This document shows positions 8,826 through 17,819 of a stretch of DNA of 64,000 nt, in pieces. Origin of the DNA: RGIG9079 sp964567845 (GTDB lineage Bacteria; Bacteroidota; Bacteroidia; Bacteroidales; Marinifilaceae); the NCBI GenBank assembly GCA_964567845.1, contig CAZMOG010000001.1, positions 58,895 through 122,894 on the forward strand. Reading direction: 5' to 3'. Position 1 is the stretch's first letter; each line of letters begins with the position of its first letter. Under the pieces are notes generated by a model that saw nothing but the letters and a program-made list of their open reading frames with translations, made no database searches and was not told where the DNA came from. Made by a program: the position numbers and the translations under genes.

Positions 8826-9284
8826 GTGGATCAAATTAGTTTCAAAACGGTATCGGTCAACAAAGCAACCGCTCAGAAAGAGTGGATTGTAATTGACGCA
8901 GAGAACCAAGTATTGGGACGTATGGCATCGAAAGTTGCGAAACTTTTGAGAGGAAAGTACAAGCCATCATTTACCCCAAATGTTGATTGCGGAGACAACG
9001 TAATCATTATCAATGCAGAGAAAATTATCTTCACCGGTGCAAAGATGACCGAGAAGGAGTATGTACGTTACACAGGTTATCCAGGTGGACAGCGCAAAAC
9101 TACTCCGGAGGCTCTTATCAAGGCTGGACACGCTGAGAGAATCATTGAGCACGCTGTAAAGGGTATGCTTCCAAAGAATCGTCTAGGAAGAGCTATCATG
9201 AAGAACTTGTTCATCTACAACGGTAGTGAGCACAAGCATGAGGCACAGCAACCAAAAGTTATTGACATTAACGCTATTAAATAA
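8826..9284 (+). CDS. rplM: 50S ribosomal protein L13
   Basis: 152 residues. The body (EWIVIDAENQVLGRMASKVA, LLRGKYKPSFTPNVDCGDNV, YTGYPGGQRKTTPEAL, HAVKGMLPKNRLGRAIM) is a full-length uL13. The first in-frame codon that fits the family N-terminus is GTG at 8826 (DQISFKTVSVNKATAQKEW). The long structured leader upstream suggests autoregulation. It is followed 11 bases later by rpsI, the normal L13-S9 pair. Confidence 0.97.
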   Translation: MDQISFKTVSVNKATAQKEWIVIDAENQVLGRMASKVAKLLRGKYKPSFTPNVDCGDNVIIINAEKIIFTGAKMTEKEYVRYTGYPGGQRKTTPEALIKAGHAERIIEHAVKGMLPKNRLGRAIMKNLFIYNGSEHKHEAQQPKVIDINAIK

Positions 9285-9289
9285 GGAGG
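9283..9289 (+). promoter_or_regulatory. Strong Shine-Dalgarno sequence before rpsI
   Basis: AAGGAGG lies 6 bases before the rpsI ATG and overlaps the rplM stop codon region. Such a complete anti-16S match is rare in Bacteroidetes, whose ribosomes generally ignore Shine-Dalgarno sequences, and the neighbouring genes lack one. Confidence 0.6.
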
Positions 9290-9295
9290 ATTGCT

Positions 9296-9682
9296 ATGGA
9301 GAAAGTTAATGCTACCGGAAGAAGAAAAGCAGCCGTTGCTCGCGTGTATATCACAGAGGGTAAAGGAAATATTACTATAAATAAGAAGGCGTTGGAGCAG
9401 TACTTCACTATTCCTACACTTCAGTATGTTGTTAAGCAGCCACTTGAGACTTTGAACGTTCTTGGCCAGTACGATATTACAGCTAATATTGTTGGAGGAG
9501 GTTTCACAGGTCAGGCAGAGGCTTTGCGTTTGGGAATTGCCCGCGCACTTGTAAAGATTAATGAGGAGGATAAAGCAGCTTTGCGTGCAGCAGGTTTCAT
9601 GACTCGTGACCCACGTGAGGTTGAGCGTAAGAAGCCAGGACAGCCAAAGGCACGTCGTCGCTTCCAGTTCTCTAAACGTTAA
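9296..9682 (+). CDS. rpsI: 30S ribosomal protein S9
   Basis: 128 residues, uS9. Key segments: NATGRRKAAVARVYITEGKG, GGGFTGQAEALRLGIARAL, RDPREVERKKPGQPKARRRF and the invariant C-terminal QFSKR that reaches the P-site tRNA. It sits 11 bases after rplM in the conserved L13-S9 operon and is preceded by a strong Shine-Dalgarno sequence. Confidence 0.98.
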   Translation: MEKVNATGRRKAAVARVYITEGKGNITINKKALEQYFTIPTLQYVVKQPLETLNVLGQYDITANIVGGGFTGQAEALRLGIARALVKINEEDKAALRAAGFMTRDPREVERKKPGQPKARRRFQFSKR

Positions 9683-9783
9683 TCGCAGTTTAGTATCTAA
9701 ACCGACAGGACTCTTAGTAGTGATATTATTGACTACCGGTCGGTTGATTAAATTAAGAATGTAAACTTTAAAACGAAAAAAAC
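9683..9783 (+). promoter_or_regulatory. rpsB leader with stem-loop
   Basis: The 101-base gap between rpsI and rpsB holds a paired element AACCGAC (9698-9704) with GTCGGTT (about 9740-9746), enclosing a 35-base region. An S2-binding leader upstream of rpsB is a known theme in bacteria. I see the pairing but cannot assign an Rfam family. Confidence 0.4.
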
Positions 9784-10548
9784 ATGTCAGTTAAAAACTT
9801 TGACGAGTTATTAAATGCAGGTTGCCACTTCGGCCACTTGACAAAGAAATGGAATCCAAAAATGGCTCCTTATATTTTCATGGAGCAAAACGATATCCAC
9901 ATTATCGACTTGAACAAAACATCAGTTCAGTTGGACAAGGCTGCTGCTGCTTTGAAGCAGATTGCTAAGTCTGGTCGTAAAATTCTGTTTGTTGCAACAA
10001 AGAAACAGGCTAAGGAGATTGTTGCAGAGAAAATTGGAAACGTTAATATGCCATACGTTATCGAGAGATGGCCAGGTGGTATGTTGACAAACTTCCCTAC
10101 TATCCGTAAGGCAGTTAAAAAGATGACCTCTATTGACAAGATGGAGAAGGATGGAACATTCGACCACCTTTCAAAGAGAGAGAAATTGCAAATTTCACGT
10201 CAGCGTGCAAAGTTGGAGAAGAACTTAGGTTCAATTAAAGATTTGTCACGCCTTCCGGCTGCATTGTTCATCATTGACGTAATGAAGGAGCACATTGCAG
10301 TAAAAGAGGCTAAGGCTTTGGGAATTCCAGTATTTGCTATGGTAGATACAAACTCAGATCCTACCCCAATCGACTTCATTATCCCATGTAACGATGACGC
10401 TTCTACTTCAATCAGCTACATCCTTGACTACGTTACAGCTTCTATTGCAGAGGGTTTGAACGAGCGCAAGGCTGAAAAGGAGAAAGAGGATGATAAAAAG
10501 GCAGCTCCTAAGAAAATAGAGAAAGTTGCTGAGTCTGAGAACATTTAA
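9784..10548 (+). CDS. rpsB: 30S ribosomal protein S2
   Basis: 254 residues, uS2. NFDELLNAGCHFGHLTKKWNP, RKILFVATKKQAKEI, PYVIERWPGGMLTNF and AKALGIPVFAMVDTNSDP are family hallmarks. The C-terminus carries a Lys/Glu-rich tail (residues about 232-254: KAEKEKEDDKKAAPKK) common in Bacteroidetes S2. It is 11 bases upstream of tsf, the usual gene pair. Confidence 0.98.
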   Translation: MSVKNFDELLNAGCHFGHLTKKWNPKMAPYIFMEQNDIHIIDLNKTSVQLDKAAAALKQIAKSGRKILFVATKKQAKEIVAEKIGNVNMPYVIERWPGGMLTNFPTIRKAVKKMTSIDKMEKDGTFDHLSKREKLQISRQRAKLEKNLGSIKDLSRLPAALFIIDVMKEHIAVKEAKALGIPVFAMVDTNSDPTPIDFIIPCNDDASTSISYILDYVTASIAEGLNERKAEKEKEDDKKAAPKKIEKVAESENI

Positions 10549-10559
10549 TTTTAAACACG

Positions 10560-11378
10560 ATGGAGATTAAAGCAGCAGACGTAATGAAGTTGCGTAAAGC
10601 AACTAATGCAGGAATGATGGACTGTAAGAAGGCTCTTATCGAGGCAGAGGGAAACTTCGACGCAGCAGTAGATATTATTCGTAAGAAAGGTTTGGCTATC
10701 GCTGCAAAGCGTGCTGACCGCGAGGCTAAAGAGGGTTGCGTAATTGCAATTGCTAATGGTAACAAGGGAGTTGTTGTTAGCTTGAATTGCGAGACCGACT
10801 TCGTAGCTAAGAACGAGGGCTTTATTGCTCTTACAAAGAAAATTGCAGAGCTTGCATTGGAGACAATGCCTGCAGATTTGGAGGCTCTCTTGGCTCTTCA
10901 GATGGACGGACGCTCAATTGCAGACATCGTGTCTGAGCAGACAGGTGTTATCGGTGAGAAGATTGAGTTGAGCTACTACAGCAAGATTGAGGCTGAGGAT
11001 ACAGTTGCGTACATCCACCCAGGAAACAAGTTGGCTACAGTTGTTGGATTCAACAAGGCTGCTGACGAGGTTGCTAAGAAGGATGTTGCTATGCAGGTTG
11101 CAGCTATGGCTCCTATCTCTGTTAGCGAGGCTGACGTTCCTGCCGATGTTCGTGAGCACGAGCTTCAGATTGGTCGTGAGAAAGCTCGCGAGGAGGGTAA
11201 GCCAGAGGCTATGCTTGACAGAATTGCCGAGGGTCGTTTGAACCGTTTCTACAAGGATTCTACTTTGTTGAATCAGGATTTCATTAAGGATGGTAAAATG
11301 TCTGTTAAGGCTTATTTGCAGAGCTTCGACAAGGATCTTACTGTGACAGGATTTATCCGTTTCACATTGAACGCATAA
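10560..11378 (+). CDS. tsf: Elongation factor Ts
   Basis: 272 residues. The N-terminal UBA-like part (VMKLRKATNAGMMDCKKALIEAEGNFDAAVDIIRKKG, in pieces) contains the conserved TGAGMMDCKKAL-type sequence. The core domain begins with NCETDFVAKNEGF, the EF-Tu-contacting TDF motif. EF-Ts recycles EF-Tu by nucleotide exchange. Codon use is strongly biased, as in the other ribosomal genes nearby. A strong terminator follows. Confidence 0.97.
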   Translation: MEIKAADVMKLRKATNAGMMDCKKALIEAEGNFDAAVDIIRKKGLAIAAKRADREAKEGCVIAIANGNKGVVVSLNCETDFVAKNEGFIALTKKIAELALETMPADLEALLALQMDGRSIADIVSEQTGVIGEKIELSYYSKIEAEDTVAYIHPGNKLATVVGFNKAADEVAKKDVAMQVAAMAPISVSEADVPADVREHELQIGREKAREEGKPEAMLDRIAEGRLNRFYKDSTLLNQDFIKDGKMSVKAYLQSFDKDLTVTGFIRFTLNA

Positions 11379-11400
11379 TCTGATAACAGATTCCAAATAA

Positions 11401-11433
11401 AAAACCGATTAGAAATTTTCTAATCGGTTTTTT
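11401..11433 (+). terminator. Rho-independent terminator after tsf
   Basis: AAAACCGATTAG (11401-11412) pairs with CTAATCGGTTTT (11420-11431), followed by T-rich sequence. It closes the rpsB-tsf unit and, read on the minus strand with its own T-run, also the LAB_N gene, which ends at 11435. Confidence 0.9.
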
Positions 11434-11434
11434 A

Positions 11435-12148
11435 TTACTCTTCGTGGTGGTGATGACCGATATTGCGAATAATTCTGAATATGCGAATATTCTTGATTCG
11501 GTCAACCTTTTTCTTATAATCGCTATTATCGCCCTTAAAGTGTAACCAGATATTACGGCTATATGCTATAACGGCAGGAACATGCCCGGCAATCAAAGCC
11601 CAATCCTCACGAATCACTGCATAAACAATAATAATAAGCGAAGCGGCAATACTCATCATCCAAAAGAAAGGGGGCAAAACCGACTCCTTCTTGTTCACTG
11701 AGTAGTGCCATTGATAAACAAAACGAATCGCATAGATAAACTGACCTATAACTCCCAATGATAACAACCATAAAGGGATACTGAAGTTTCTAAAGAACTT
11801 ATCTACAAATGCGTTATAATCAGTTACCGCCATTGGAATAATTACAACAGGCAAAATCAGAATAATCCATTGAATGACTCCGGGAACCTTTTGCCAGCTA
11901 CCCTTCATCTTCAAGTTCCAGATAAATATATAGTAGGTAACCAATTGTCCGAAGATAATAGAAAAATCATCGCGAATCCAACCATAAACCGCTAGAAGAT
12001 ATGTTGCGGCAAGACTGAGTTCCCAATAAATTGTTGGTGAAACGACCTTCTTGGCCCGTTCCGACAATATCCACTGCAAAATAACACGCGCAGAGAATAG
12101 TGCTTGAGCAAAGATTCCAATAAAAAATACCCACCAATCAAACTCCAT
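11435..12148 (-). CDS. Membrane protein with two lipid-A-disaccharide synthase N-terminal-like (LAB_N) domains
   Basis: 237 residues with about eight membrane segments. The first half (WWVFFIGIFAQALFSARVILQWILSER, split; KVVSPTIYWELSLAATYLLAVYGWIR) and the second half (GVIGQFIYAIRFVYQWHYSVNKKESVLPPFFWMMSIAAS, split) are two copies of the same pattern of Gln-Trp followed by PxxFW. LAB_N domains occur alone or fused to LpxB and are linked to lipid A or lipid carrier metabolism; the precise activity is not established. The C-terminus is a His/Glu-rich tail (GHHHHEE). It is divergent from pyrH. Confidence 0.75.
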   Translation of the reverse strand: MEFDWWVFFIGIFAQALFSARVILQWILSERAKKVVSPTIYWELSLAATYLLAVYGWIRDDFSIIFGQLVTYYIFIWNLKMKGSWQKVPGVIQWIILILPVVIIPMAVTDYNAFVDKFFRNFSIPLWLLSLGVIGQFIYAIRFVYQWHYSVNKKESVLPPFFWMMSIAASLIIIVYAVIREDWALIAGHVPAVIAYSRNIWLHFKGDNSDYKKKVDRIKNIRIFRIIRNIGHHHHEE

Positions 12149-12195
12149 GACCTAAATTGAAATTACCGAGTGCAAAATTAATTAATTTCTTTCAT

Positions 12196-12203
12196 TATCT
12201 TTG
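12196..12203 (+). promoter_or_regulatory. -7 promoter element for pyrH
   Basis: TATCTTTG matches TAnnTTTG and lies 27 bases before the pyrH ATG at 12231. Confidence 0.55.
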
Positions 12204-12230
12204 TCCATAGAAACGAATTGCTTTATAATT

Positions 12231-12935
12231 ATGAAGTACAAAAGAATACTACTAAAACTTAGCGGAGAGTCTCTAATGGGAGAACAGCGCTATGGCATTG
12301 ACGTTAAGAGAGTTGAAAGTTATGCACGCCAAATTAAGGCAGTTGCAGAGCAGGGTGTTCAAATTGGAATTGTTATCGGTGGAGGTAACATTTTCCGAGG
12401 TATGAGCGGTTCTAAAAAGGGATTTGACCGCGTAAAAGGCGATAATATGGGTATGTTGGCTACCGTAATCAACAGTTTAGCTCTGAGTTGCGCACTTGAA
12501 AATGAGCAGTGCAAGAACAAAGTTTTGACAGCAATTCGAATGGAACCTATCGGAGAATTCTATTCAAAAGCTAAGGCCGTTGAGTATTTGGAGAACGGCT
12601 ATGTTACTATTTTCAGTGCAGGAACCGGAAATCCATACTTTACCACCGACACCGGAAGTAGCTTGCGAGCAATTGAAATCGAGGCCGACGCAATGTTGAA
12701 AGGAACTCGCGTTGACGGAATCTATACCGCCGACCCTGAAAAGGATCCTAATGCAATAAAGTTTGATAAAATCACATACGACGAGATATACAATAAGGGA
12801 CTTAAGGTTATGGATCTTACAGCCACTACAATGTGTAAAGAGAACAACTTGCCTATCGAAGTTTTCAATATGGACATCGAGGGTAATTTGGAGAAATTGA
12901 TGAATGGAGAGCAGATTGGCACTCTTGTTTATTGA
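12231..12935 (+). CDS. pyrH: UMP kinase
   Basis: 234 residues. ILLKLSGESLMGEQRYGID, GIVIGGGNIFRG, DNMGMLATVINSLAL and FSAGTGNPYFTTDTGSSLRA are signature segments of the hexameric bacterial UMP kinase, which phosphorylates UMP to UDP. The ATG at 12231 (MKYKRILLKLSGES) is chosen; a longer frame from 12201 would put the promoter element inside the gene. dxs follows after 22 bases, probably on the same transcript. Confidence 0.96.
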   Translation: MKYKRILLKLSGESLMGEQRYGIDVKRVESYARQIKAVAEQGVQIGIVIGGGNIFRGMSGSKKGFDRVKGDNMGMLATVINSLALSCALENEQCKNKVLTAIRMEPIGEFYSKAKAVEYLENGYVTIFSAGTGNPYFTTDTGSSLRAIEIEADAMLKGTRVDGIYTADPEKDPNAIKFDKITYDEIYNKGLKVMDLTATTMCKENNLPIEVFNMDIEGNLEKLMNGEQIGTLVY

Positions 12936-12957
12936 TATCACATAAGTTGTAGTTTTG

Positions 12958-14835
12958 ATGAGTATATTGGATTCTATAAATAGCCCTGCCGATTTAAAGA
13001 AGCTCCCTATTGAGAAGCTTCCGGAGGTGTGCGCAGCTGTCCGACAGACAATTATTGACGATTGCGCCATGAATCCTGGACACGTTGGTTCAAGTTTGGG
13101 GGTTGTGGAGTTGACAGTTGCACTTCACTACGTATTGGATTTGCCATATGACAACCTTATCTGGGATGTAGGCCACCAATCTTATGCCCACAAGATATTA
13201 ACAGGACGTCGCGAGGAATTTAAAAACAAACGAAAAAAAGGGGGTATTAGCGGATTCCCCAAAATGGAGGAGAGCCAATACGACACATTTGGAACCGGCC
13301 ACTCCTCTACCTCTATTTCTGCGGCATTGGGTATGGCCGAGGCTGCCAGATTAATGGGCCAGACAGACCGACACTCAGTTGCGGTTATTGGCGATGGCTC
13401 CATGACCGGCGGTATGGCATTCGAGGCACTGAACAATGCAGGAATCTCGAAAGCCGATATGCTCATTATCCTTAATGACAACAATATGGCCATTGACCCC
13501 AATGTTGGTGGTTTAAAGGATTATCTGTTGGATATTACCGCCTCGCAAGCATACAATCGAATCAAACACAAAGTGTGGGATTCGATGAACAAAAAGAGTA
13601 AAATCATGATGCGCATTCGAGGCGCTATAAAAAAACACTACAACAATCTTAAGAGCACCCTTTTAAAGCATAGTAACCTGTTCGAAGCAATGGGTATACG
13701 CTACTTCGGACCTTTGTATGGCCACGAAGTGATCCGTATGGTTCATGTATTGCAACGCCTAATGAAACTAAATGGGCCGAAGTTGTTACATTGCATCACC
13801 ATTAAAGGGTATGGATTCGAGGCAGCAGAAGAGAAACCAACCTTGTGGCACTCACCAAGTCGCTTTGATCCGGCCAACGGAGAGCTATTACCCGAACCGG
13901 AAAACGAATCACTAAAGTTTCAGGATGTATTCGGCGAGACCTTGCTCGAATTGGCACAACAAAATGATAAGATTGTAGGCATTACTCCGGCAATGCCAAC
14001 CGGATGCTCTATGAATATCATGATGAAGGCCATGCCTGAACGTTGCTTTGATGTTGGAATTGCAGAACCTCACGCAGTGACATTCTCGGCAGGTTTGGCT
14101 GCAAAAGGAATGATTCCATTCTGCAATATATACTCTTCGTTTATGCAAAGGGCATACGACCAGATTATCCACGATATTGCACTTCAAAAACTAAACGTAG
14201 TTTTATGCCAGGACCGAGGAGGTTTGGTTGGTTCCGACGGAGCAACACACCATGGAGTTTTTGATTTGGCAATGTTACAGCACATTCCTAACCTTATAAT
14301 TGCAGCGCCAATGGACGAGAATGAGTTGCGAAACATGATGTACACAGCACAACTCCCCGACATGGGACCATTCTCTATCCGTTATCCACGAGGACATGGA
14401 TTTTTAGGCGAGGCCTGGAGAAACCCATTCGAACAACTCGAAATTGGTAAAGCACGCTGTTTAAGCCAAGGTGATAAGGTTGCGGTGTTAACAATTGGCA
14501 CTACCGGTCACGATGTTGCAAAAGTTCTTAAGAAACTAAACACAAATAGTGTTGCCCACTACGATATGCGCTTCTTGAAACCTATTGACAACAACGTTTT
14601 AGAGCACGTATTCACCAACTTCCCAACCATTATTACAATTGAAGATGGTACGATTACGGGAGGTTTGGCCGGAGTTGTTGCGCAATATAAGGCAAAACAT
14701 AACCACAGCGCCCAAATAATATCGCTCGGAGTGCCCGACAGATTTATAAGTCATGGCACTATATCGGAGTTGAAGGCCGAGTGTGGTTTTGATAAAGAGA
14801 CAATAGAAAAGGTTATTCGCAAAACTATTGATTAA
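12958..14835 (+). CDS. dxs: 1-deoxy-D-xylulose-5-phosphate synthase
   Basis: 625 residues. The thiamine-diphosphate site is GDGSMTGGMAFEALNNAG followed by ILNDNNMAI. CAMNPGHVGSSLGVVELTVALHY and WDVGHQSYAHKILTGR lie near the N-terminus, and the pyrimidine-binding domain has CQDRGGLVGSDGATHHGVFD and the arginine-containing SIRYPRG. DXS condenses pyruvate and glyceraldehyde-3-phosphate, the first step of the MEP isoprenoid pathway. The ATG at 12958 is used instead of the TTG one codon upstream. Confidence 0.96.
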   Translation: MSILDSINSPADLKKLPIEKLPEVCAAVRQTIIDDCAMNPGHVGSSLGVVELTVALHYVLDLPYDNLIWDVGHQSYAHKILTGRREEFKNKRKKGGISGFPKMEESQYDTFGTGHSSTSISAALGMAEAARLMGQTDRHSVAVIGDGSMTGGMAFEALNNAGISKADMLIILNDNNMAIDPNVGGLKDYLLDITASQAYNRIKHKVWDSMNKKSKIMMRIRGAIKKHYNNLKSTLLKHSNLFEAMGIRYFGPLYGHEVIRMVHVLQRLMKLNGPKLLHCITIKGYGFEAAEEKPTLWHSPSRFDPANGELLPEPENESLKFQDVFGETLLELAQQNDKIVGITPAMPTGCSMNIMMKAMPERCFDVGIAEPHAVTFSAGLAAKGMIPFCNIYSSFMQRAYDQIIHDIALQKLNVVLCQDRGGLVGSDGATHHGVFDLAMLQHIPNLIIAAPMDENELRNMMYTAQLPDMGPFSIRYPRGHGFLGEAWRNPFEQLEIGKARCLSQGDKVAVLTIGTTGHDVAKVLKKLNTNSVAHYDMRFLKPIDNNVLEHVFTNFPTIITIEDGTITGGLAGVVAQYKAKHNHSAQIISLGVPDRFISHGTISELKAECGFDKETIEKVIRKTID

Positions 14836-14849
14836 AACCTATTTATTAT

Positions 14850-14857
14850 TAATTTTG
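14850..14857 (+). promoter_or_regulatory. -7 promoter element for the acyltransferase gene
   Basis: TAATTTTG (TAnnTTTG) lies 21 bases before the ATG at 14879. It gives the acyltransferase its own promoter just behind the dxs stop. Confidence 0.5.
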
Positions 14858-14878
14858 CGTAAACATTTTTTCACAAAC

Positions 14879-16009
14879 ATGACACATAATTCAGAGTACG
14901 ATTCAATCAGACCCTATGAGGGAAAAGAGATTCAGGAGGCCGTTGAGCGAGTACGCACCTCTGAAGGCTTTTTGCAGGTATTTTCACAACTATCAAATGT
15001 AGAACCGGCAGTACTAAACTCTCTGTTGACCGGAATAGAAACACGCTATGACTTTCACAAAAAGGTGTGGGGACCTATCGTAGATTTCATTTTGAAAAGG
15101 AGTTCTGATGGTATTACCCATAGTGGTTTGAATGAGTTGGATAAGACACAATCATACACCTACGTTTCTAATCACCGCGACATTATTCTTGACTGCGCAA
15201 TTCTAAACTATCTTTTACAAAGCAACGGACACAAGATTTGTCGCACCGCTGTAGGTGATAACCTATTGGTAAATCAATGGGTCGAGGATATGATGAAACT
15301 TGCATCGAGTTTCATTATTGAAAGAAGCGTATCAGTTCGTGAAATGTTGACAAGTTCAATGTTGCGTTCAAAGTATATGCGCGAAACAATTGCAGAGGGA
15401 GAGGACTCTATTTGGATTGCCGAGCGAGAGGGAAGAACCAAAAACGGTGATGATCGTTGCCAGCCGGCCCTCTTGAAAATGCTTGACATGAGTGGTTCAA
15501 AAGATTTCGTTGAGAGTTTCTCCGCAATGAATCTGGTAGTTGTTTCAATCTCATACGAGTGGGAACCATGCGATGCACTGAAGATTCAAGAGAACTACCT
15601 TAAACTCCACGCTACATACCAAAAGACAAAAGATTTGGATATGTTGGCAATGGTAACAGGAATGCAGGCACCAAAGGGAAGAATTCACTACTCATTTACC
15701 CCGATTACCAAAGAGGAGCTTGAAAAAATTGGTGAAATTCAAAACAAGGGCGAGCGTATCAACGCATTGGCTCAACTATACGACACAAAACAACACGAAA
15801 CATTCCAATTGTGGCCTAACAACTACATTGCCTACGATATATTGAACGGATGCAACAAATATAGCGCGAACTACTCTGCTCAGGAAAAAGAGGCCTTTAT
15901 TGGCAATATGGAGTACAAGTTGTCAAAATTCGAGGGCGACAAAGAGGAGTTAAGAACAATGTTCCTTGAGATTTACGCAAACCCTGTAAAGAATAAATTT
16001 GAGAAATAA
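14879..16009 (+). CDS. 1-acyl-glycerol-3-phosphate-type acyltransferase
   Basis: 376 residues. The motif NHRDIILD (HX4D, about residue 100) is the catalytic block of the PlsB/PlsC acyltransferase superfamily; IWIAEREGRTKNGDD resembles motif III (FPEGTR-like, EGRTKNG). The rest is a hydrophilic C-terminal region of unknown function. It probably esterifies a glycerolipid. The start at 14879 follows the promoter; the upstream in-frame ATG-like codons belong to dxs. The paralogous family is common in Bacteroides as a cytoplasmic protein without clear membrane helices. Confidence 0.78.
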   Translation: MTHNSEYDSIRPYEGKEIQEAVERVRTSEGFLQVFSQLSNVEPAVLNSLLTGIETRYDFHKKVWGPIVDFILKRSSDGITHSGLNELDKTQSYTYVSNHRDIILDCAILNYLLQSNGHKICRTAVGDNLLVNQWVEDMMKLASSFIIERSVSVREMLTSSMLRSKYMRETIAEGEDSIWIAEREGRTKNGDDRCQPALLKMLDMSGSKDFVESFSAMNLVVVSISYEWEPCDALKIQENYLKLHATYQKTKDLDMLAMVTGMQAPKGRIHYSFTPITKEELEKIGEIQNKGERINALAQLYDTKQHETFQLWPNNYIAYDILNGCNKYSANYSAQEKEAFIGNMEYKLSKFEGDKEELRTMFLEIYANPVKNKFEK

Positions 16010-16014
16010 ACAAT

Positions 16015-16194
16015 ATGAAAGTTGCAAAATACTTGATCATGGGAGCGGCATTCTTGATGGTTGTATCAAGTGCCCTTACCCTATTTGGCTCTACCACAGA
16101 TGCTAAGACAATCGTTTATGTTAATATGGGAGCAATGGTATGCCTAATTGCAACCATTACCTTTATGAATTTCGATAAGAAAAATAAAAAGTAA
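16015..16194 (+). CDS. Small membrane protein of unknown function (59 residues)
   Basis: The frame from the ATG at 16015 encodes 59 residues with two hydrophobic segments (YLIMGAAFLMVVSSALTLFG and IVYVNMGAMVCLIATITFM) separated by a short polar turn STTDAKT, and a Lys-rich tail FDKKNKK. It starts 5 bases after the acyltransferase stop and ends 14 bases before gltX, with codon use like its neighbours, which supports translation. I do not recognise a family. Confidence 0.6.
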   Translation: MKVAKYLIMGAAFLMVVSSALTLFGSTTDAKTIVYVNMGAMVCLIATITFMNFDKKNKK

Positions 16195-16208
16195 GAAGGT
16201 AAATCACT

Positions 16209-17753
16209 ATGGAGAGACGCATTAGAGTCAGATTTGCTCCAAGTCCAACCGGAGCACTTCACATGGGTGGAGTAAGAACCGCCCTATTCAACTATCTCTT
16301 TGCCAAAAAGCATGGCGGAGATTTTCTACTTAGAATCGAGGATACCGACCAGACAAGATATGTACCCGGAGCCGAGGAATACATTCAAGAGGCTCTTAAA
16401 TGGTGTGGACTGATTGTGGACGAGGGCGTAGGAGCCGGAGGCGACTGCGGTCCTTACCGTCAAAGTGAGCGCAAGCCTCTGTACAAACAATACGCATTAC
16501 AATTGGTTGAGTCGGGCAATGCATACTACTCATTCGACACAGCCGAGGAGTTGGCAGCAGAAAGAGCAGCTTGCGAGGCACGCAAAGAGACCTTCATCTA
16601 TAATGCACAAAGCAGAACCCACCTGAAAAACTCATTAAACATGAGTGCCGAGGAGGTTGAAAAGGCATTGGCCGATGGAGTTCCCTACGTTATCCGCTTC
16701 AAAATGCCCGAGAACGAGGAGCTTGAGCTTCACGACCTGATTCGTGGAGAGGTTCACTTCCAGACCTCGCTTCTCGATGATAAAGTACTGTTCAAAGCCG
16801 ACGGTATGCCGACATACCACCTTGCAAATGTTGTTGATGACCATCTTATGACCATATCGCACGTAATTCGTGGCGAGGAGTGGCTGCCATCAATGCCATT
16901 GCACGTGTTGTTGTACAAAGCTCTTGGCTGGGAGGAAACAATGCCACAATTTGCCCACTTGCCACTTATCCTGAAGCCTGTTGGTAATGGAAAGTTGAGC
17001 AAACGCGATGGAAACAAAATGGGATTCCCTGTATTCCCAATGGCATTTACCGACCCTGATACAGGCGAGGTTTGGCACGGCTACAAAGAGGATGGCTATT
17101 TCCCCGAGGCATTCGTAAATATGCTTGCACTGCTTGGATGGAACCCAGGCGATGGAGATGAGCGCGAAATCTTCACAATGGAGGAGCTAATCGAGATGTT
17201 CTCGTTAGAGCGCGTTAAAAAGGCCGGAGCACGCTTCGATCCCGAGAAGACAAAGTGGTTCAACCACAAATATCTTCAAATGAAAGACAATACCGAGATT
17301 GCTGAGATGATGCAGGAGTACCTGAAGGCCGACGGCATTGAGTTCGATAACGCACGCTTAGCTATGGTTTGTGGCCTTATGAAGGAGCGAGTAAACTTCG
17401 TTAAGGAGCTATACGATGAGTGTAAATTCTTCTTCGTTGCCCCAACCGAGTATGTTGAGAAGGATGTCAAGAAGTTCTGGAAACCCGAGAGCACCGAGCT
17501 TATGAAAGAGTTCCACGCTCTTCTATCAGAGCAACCCGTACTTAGCAAAGAGACTTGCGATGCTACCATCAACGAGTGGCTTGCAGCCAAAGGACTTGGC
17601 TACGGAAAGTGCATGAACCCATTCCGTGTTGCCGTAATCGGCTACGCAAAGGGGCCACACATGCTCGATGTTGCCGAGATTATCGGCAAAGAGGAGACCC
17701 TTGCACGCCTTCAGCGCGCCATTGACCTCTTCCCCACCATCATTGGCCAATAA
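16209..17753 (+). CDS. gltX: Glutamyl-tRNA synthetase
   Basis: 514 residues, class I aminoacyl-tRNA synthetase. RVRFAPSPTGALHMGGVRTALFNY holds the HIGH-type signature (HMGG); KLSKRDGNKMGFPV is the KMSKR-type motif. The insertion and anticodon domains follow the usual order. It charges tRNA-Glu. The missing xxCxxC zinc-like segment is normal for this branch. A perfect terminator follows. Confidence 0.96.
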   Translation: MERRIRVRFAPSPTGALHMGGVRTALFNYLFAKKHGGDFLLRIEDTDQTRYVPGAEEYIQEALKWCGLIVDEGVGAGGDCGPYRQSERKPLYKQYALQLVESGNAYYSFDTAEELAAERAACEARKETFIYNAQSRTHLKNSLNMSAEEVEKALADGVPYVIRFKMPENEELELHDLIRGEVHFQTSLLDDKVLFKADGMPTYHLANVVDDHLMTISHVIRGEEWLPSMPLHVLLYKALGWEETMPQFAHLPLILKPVGNGKLSKRDGNKMGFPVFPMAFTDPDTGEVWHGYKEDGYFPEAFVNMLALLGWNPGDGDEREIFTMEELIEMFSLERVKKAGARFDPEKTKWFNHKYLQMKDNTEIAEMMQEYLKADGIEFDNARLAMVCGLMKERVNFVKELYDECKFFFVAPTEYVEKDVKKFWKPESTELMKEFHALLSEQPVLSKETCDATINEWLAAKGLGYGKCMNPFRVAVIGYAKGPHMLDVAEIIGKEETLARLQRAIDLFPTIIGQ

Positions 17754-17787
17754 CAAGTAAAAAAGGAATTTTATTCCACTCACAATA

Positions 17788-17819
17788 AACCCCAAAGTTT
17801 TTTTCCAAACTTTGGGGTT
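17788..17819 (+). terminator. Rho-independent terminator after gltX
   Basis: AACCCCAAAGTTT (17788-17800) pairs with AAACTTTGGGGTT (17807-17819) around TTTTCC. T-rich sequence follows. It is the last element of the housekeeping block before the accessory island. Confidence 0.88.

Noticed and set aside
17071..17090. TTTGGCACGG inside gltX as a third sigma-54 promoter
   Set aside because: No GC at the -12 spacing; it lies in coding sequence in a strongly conserved region.
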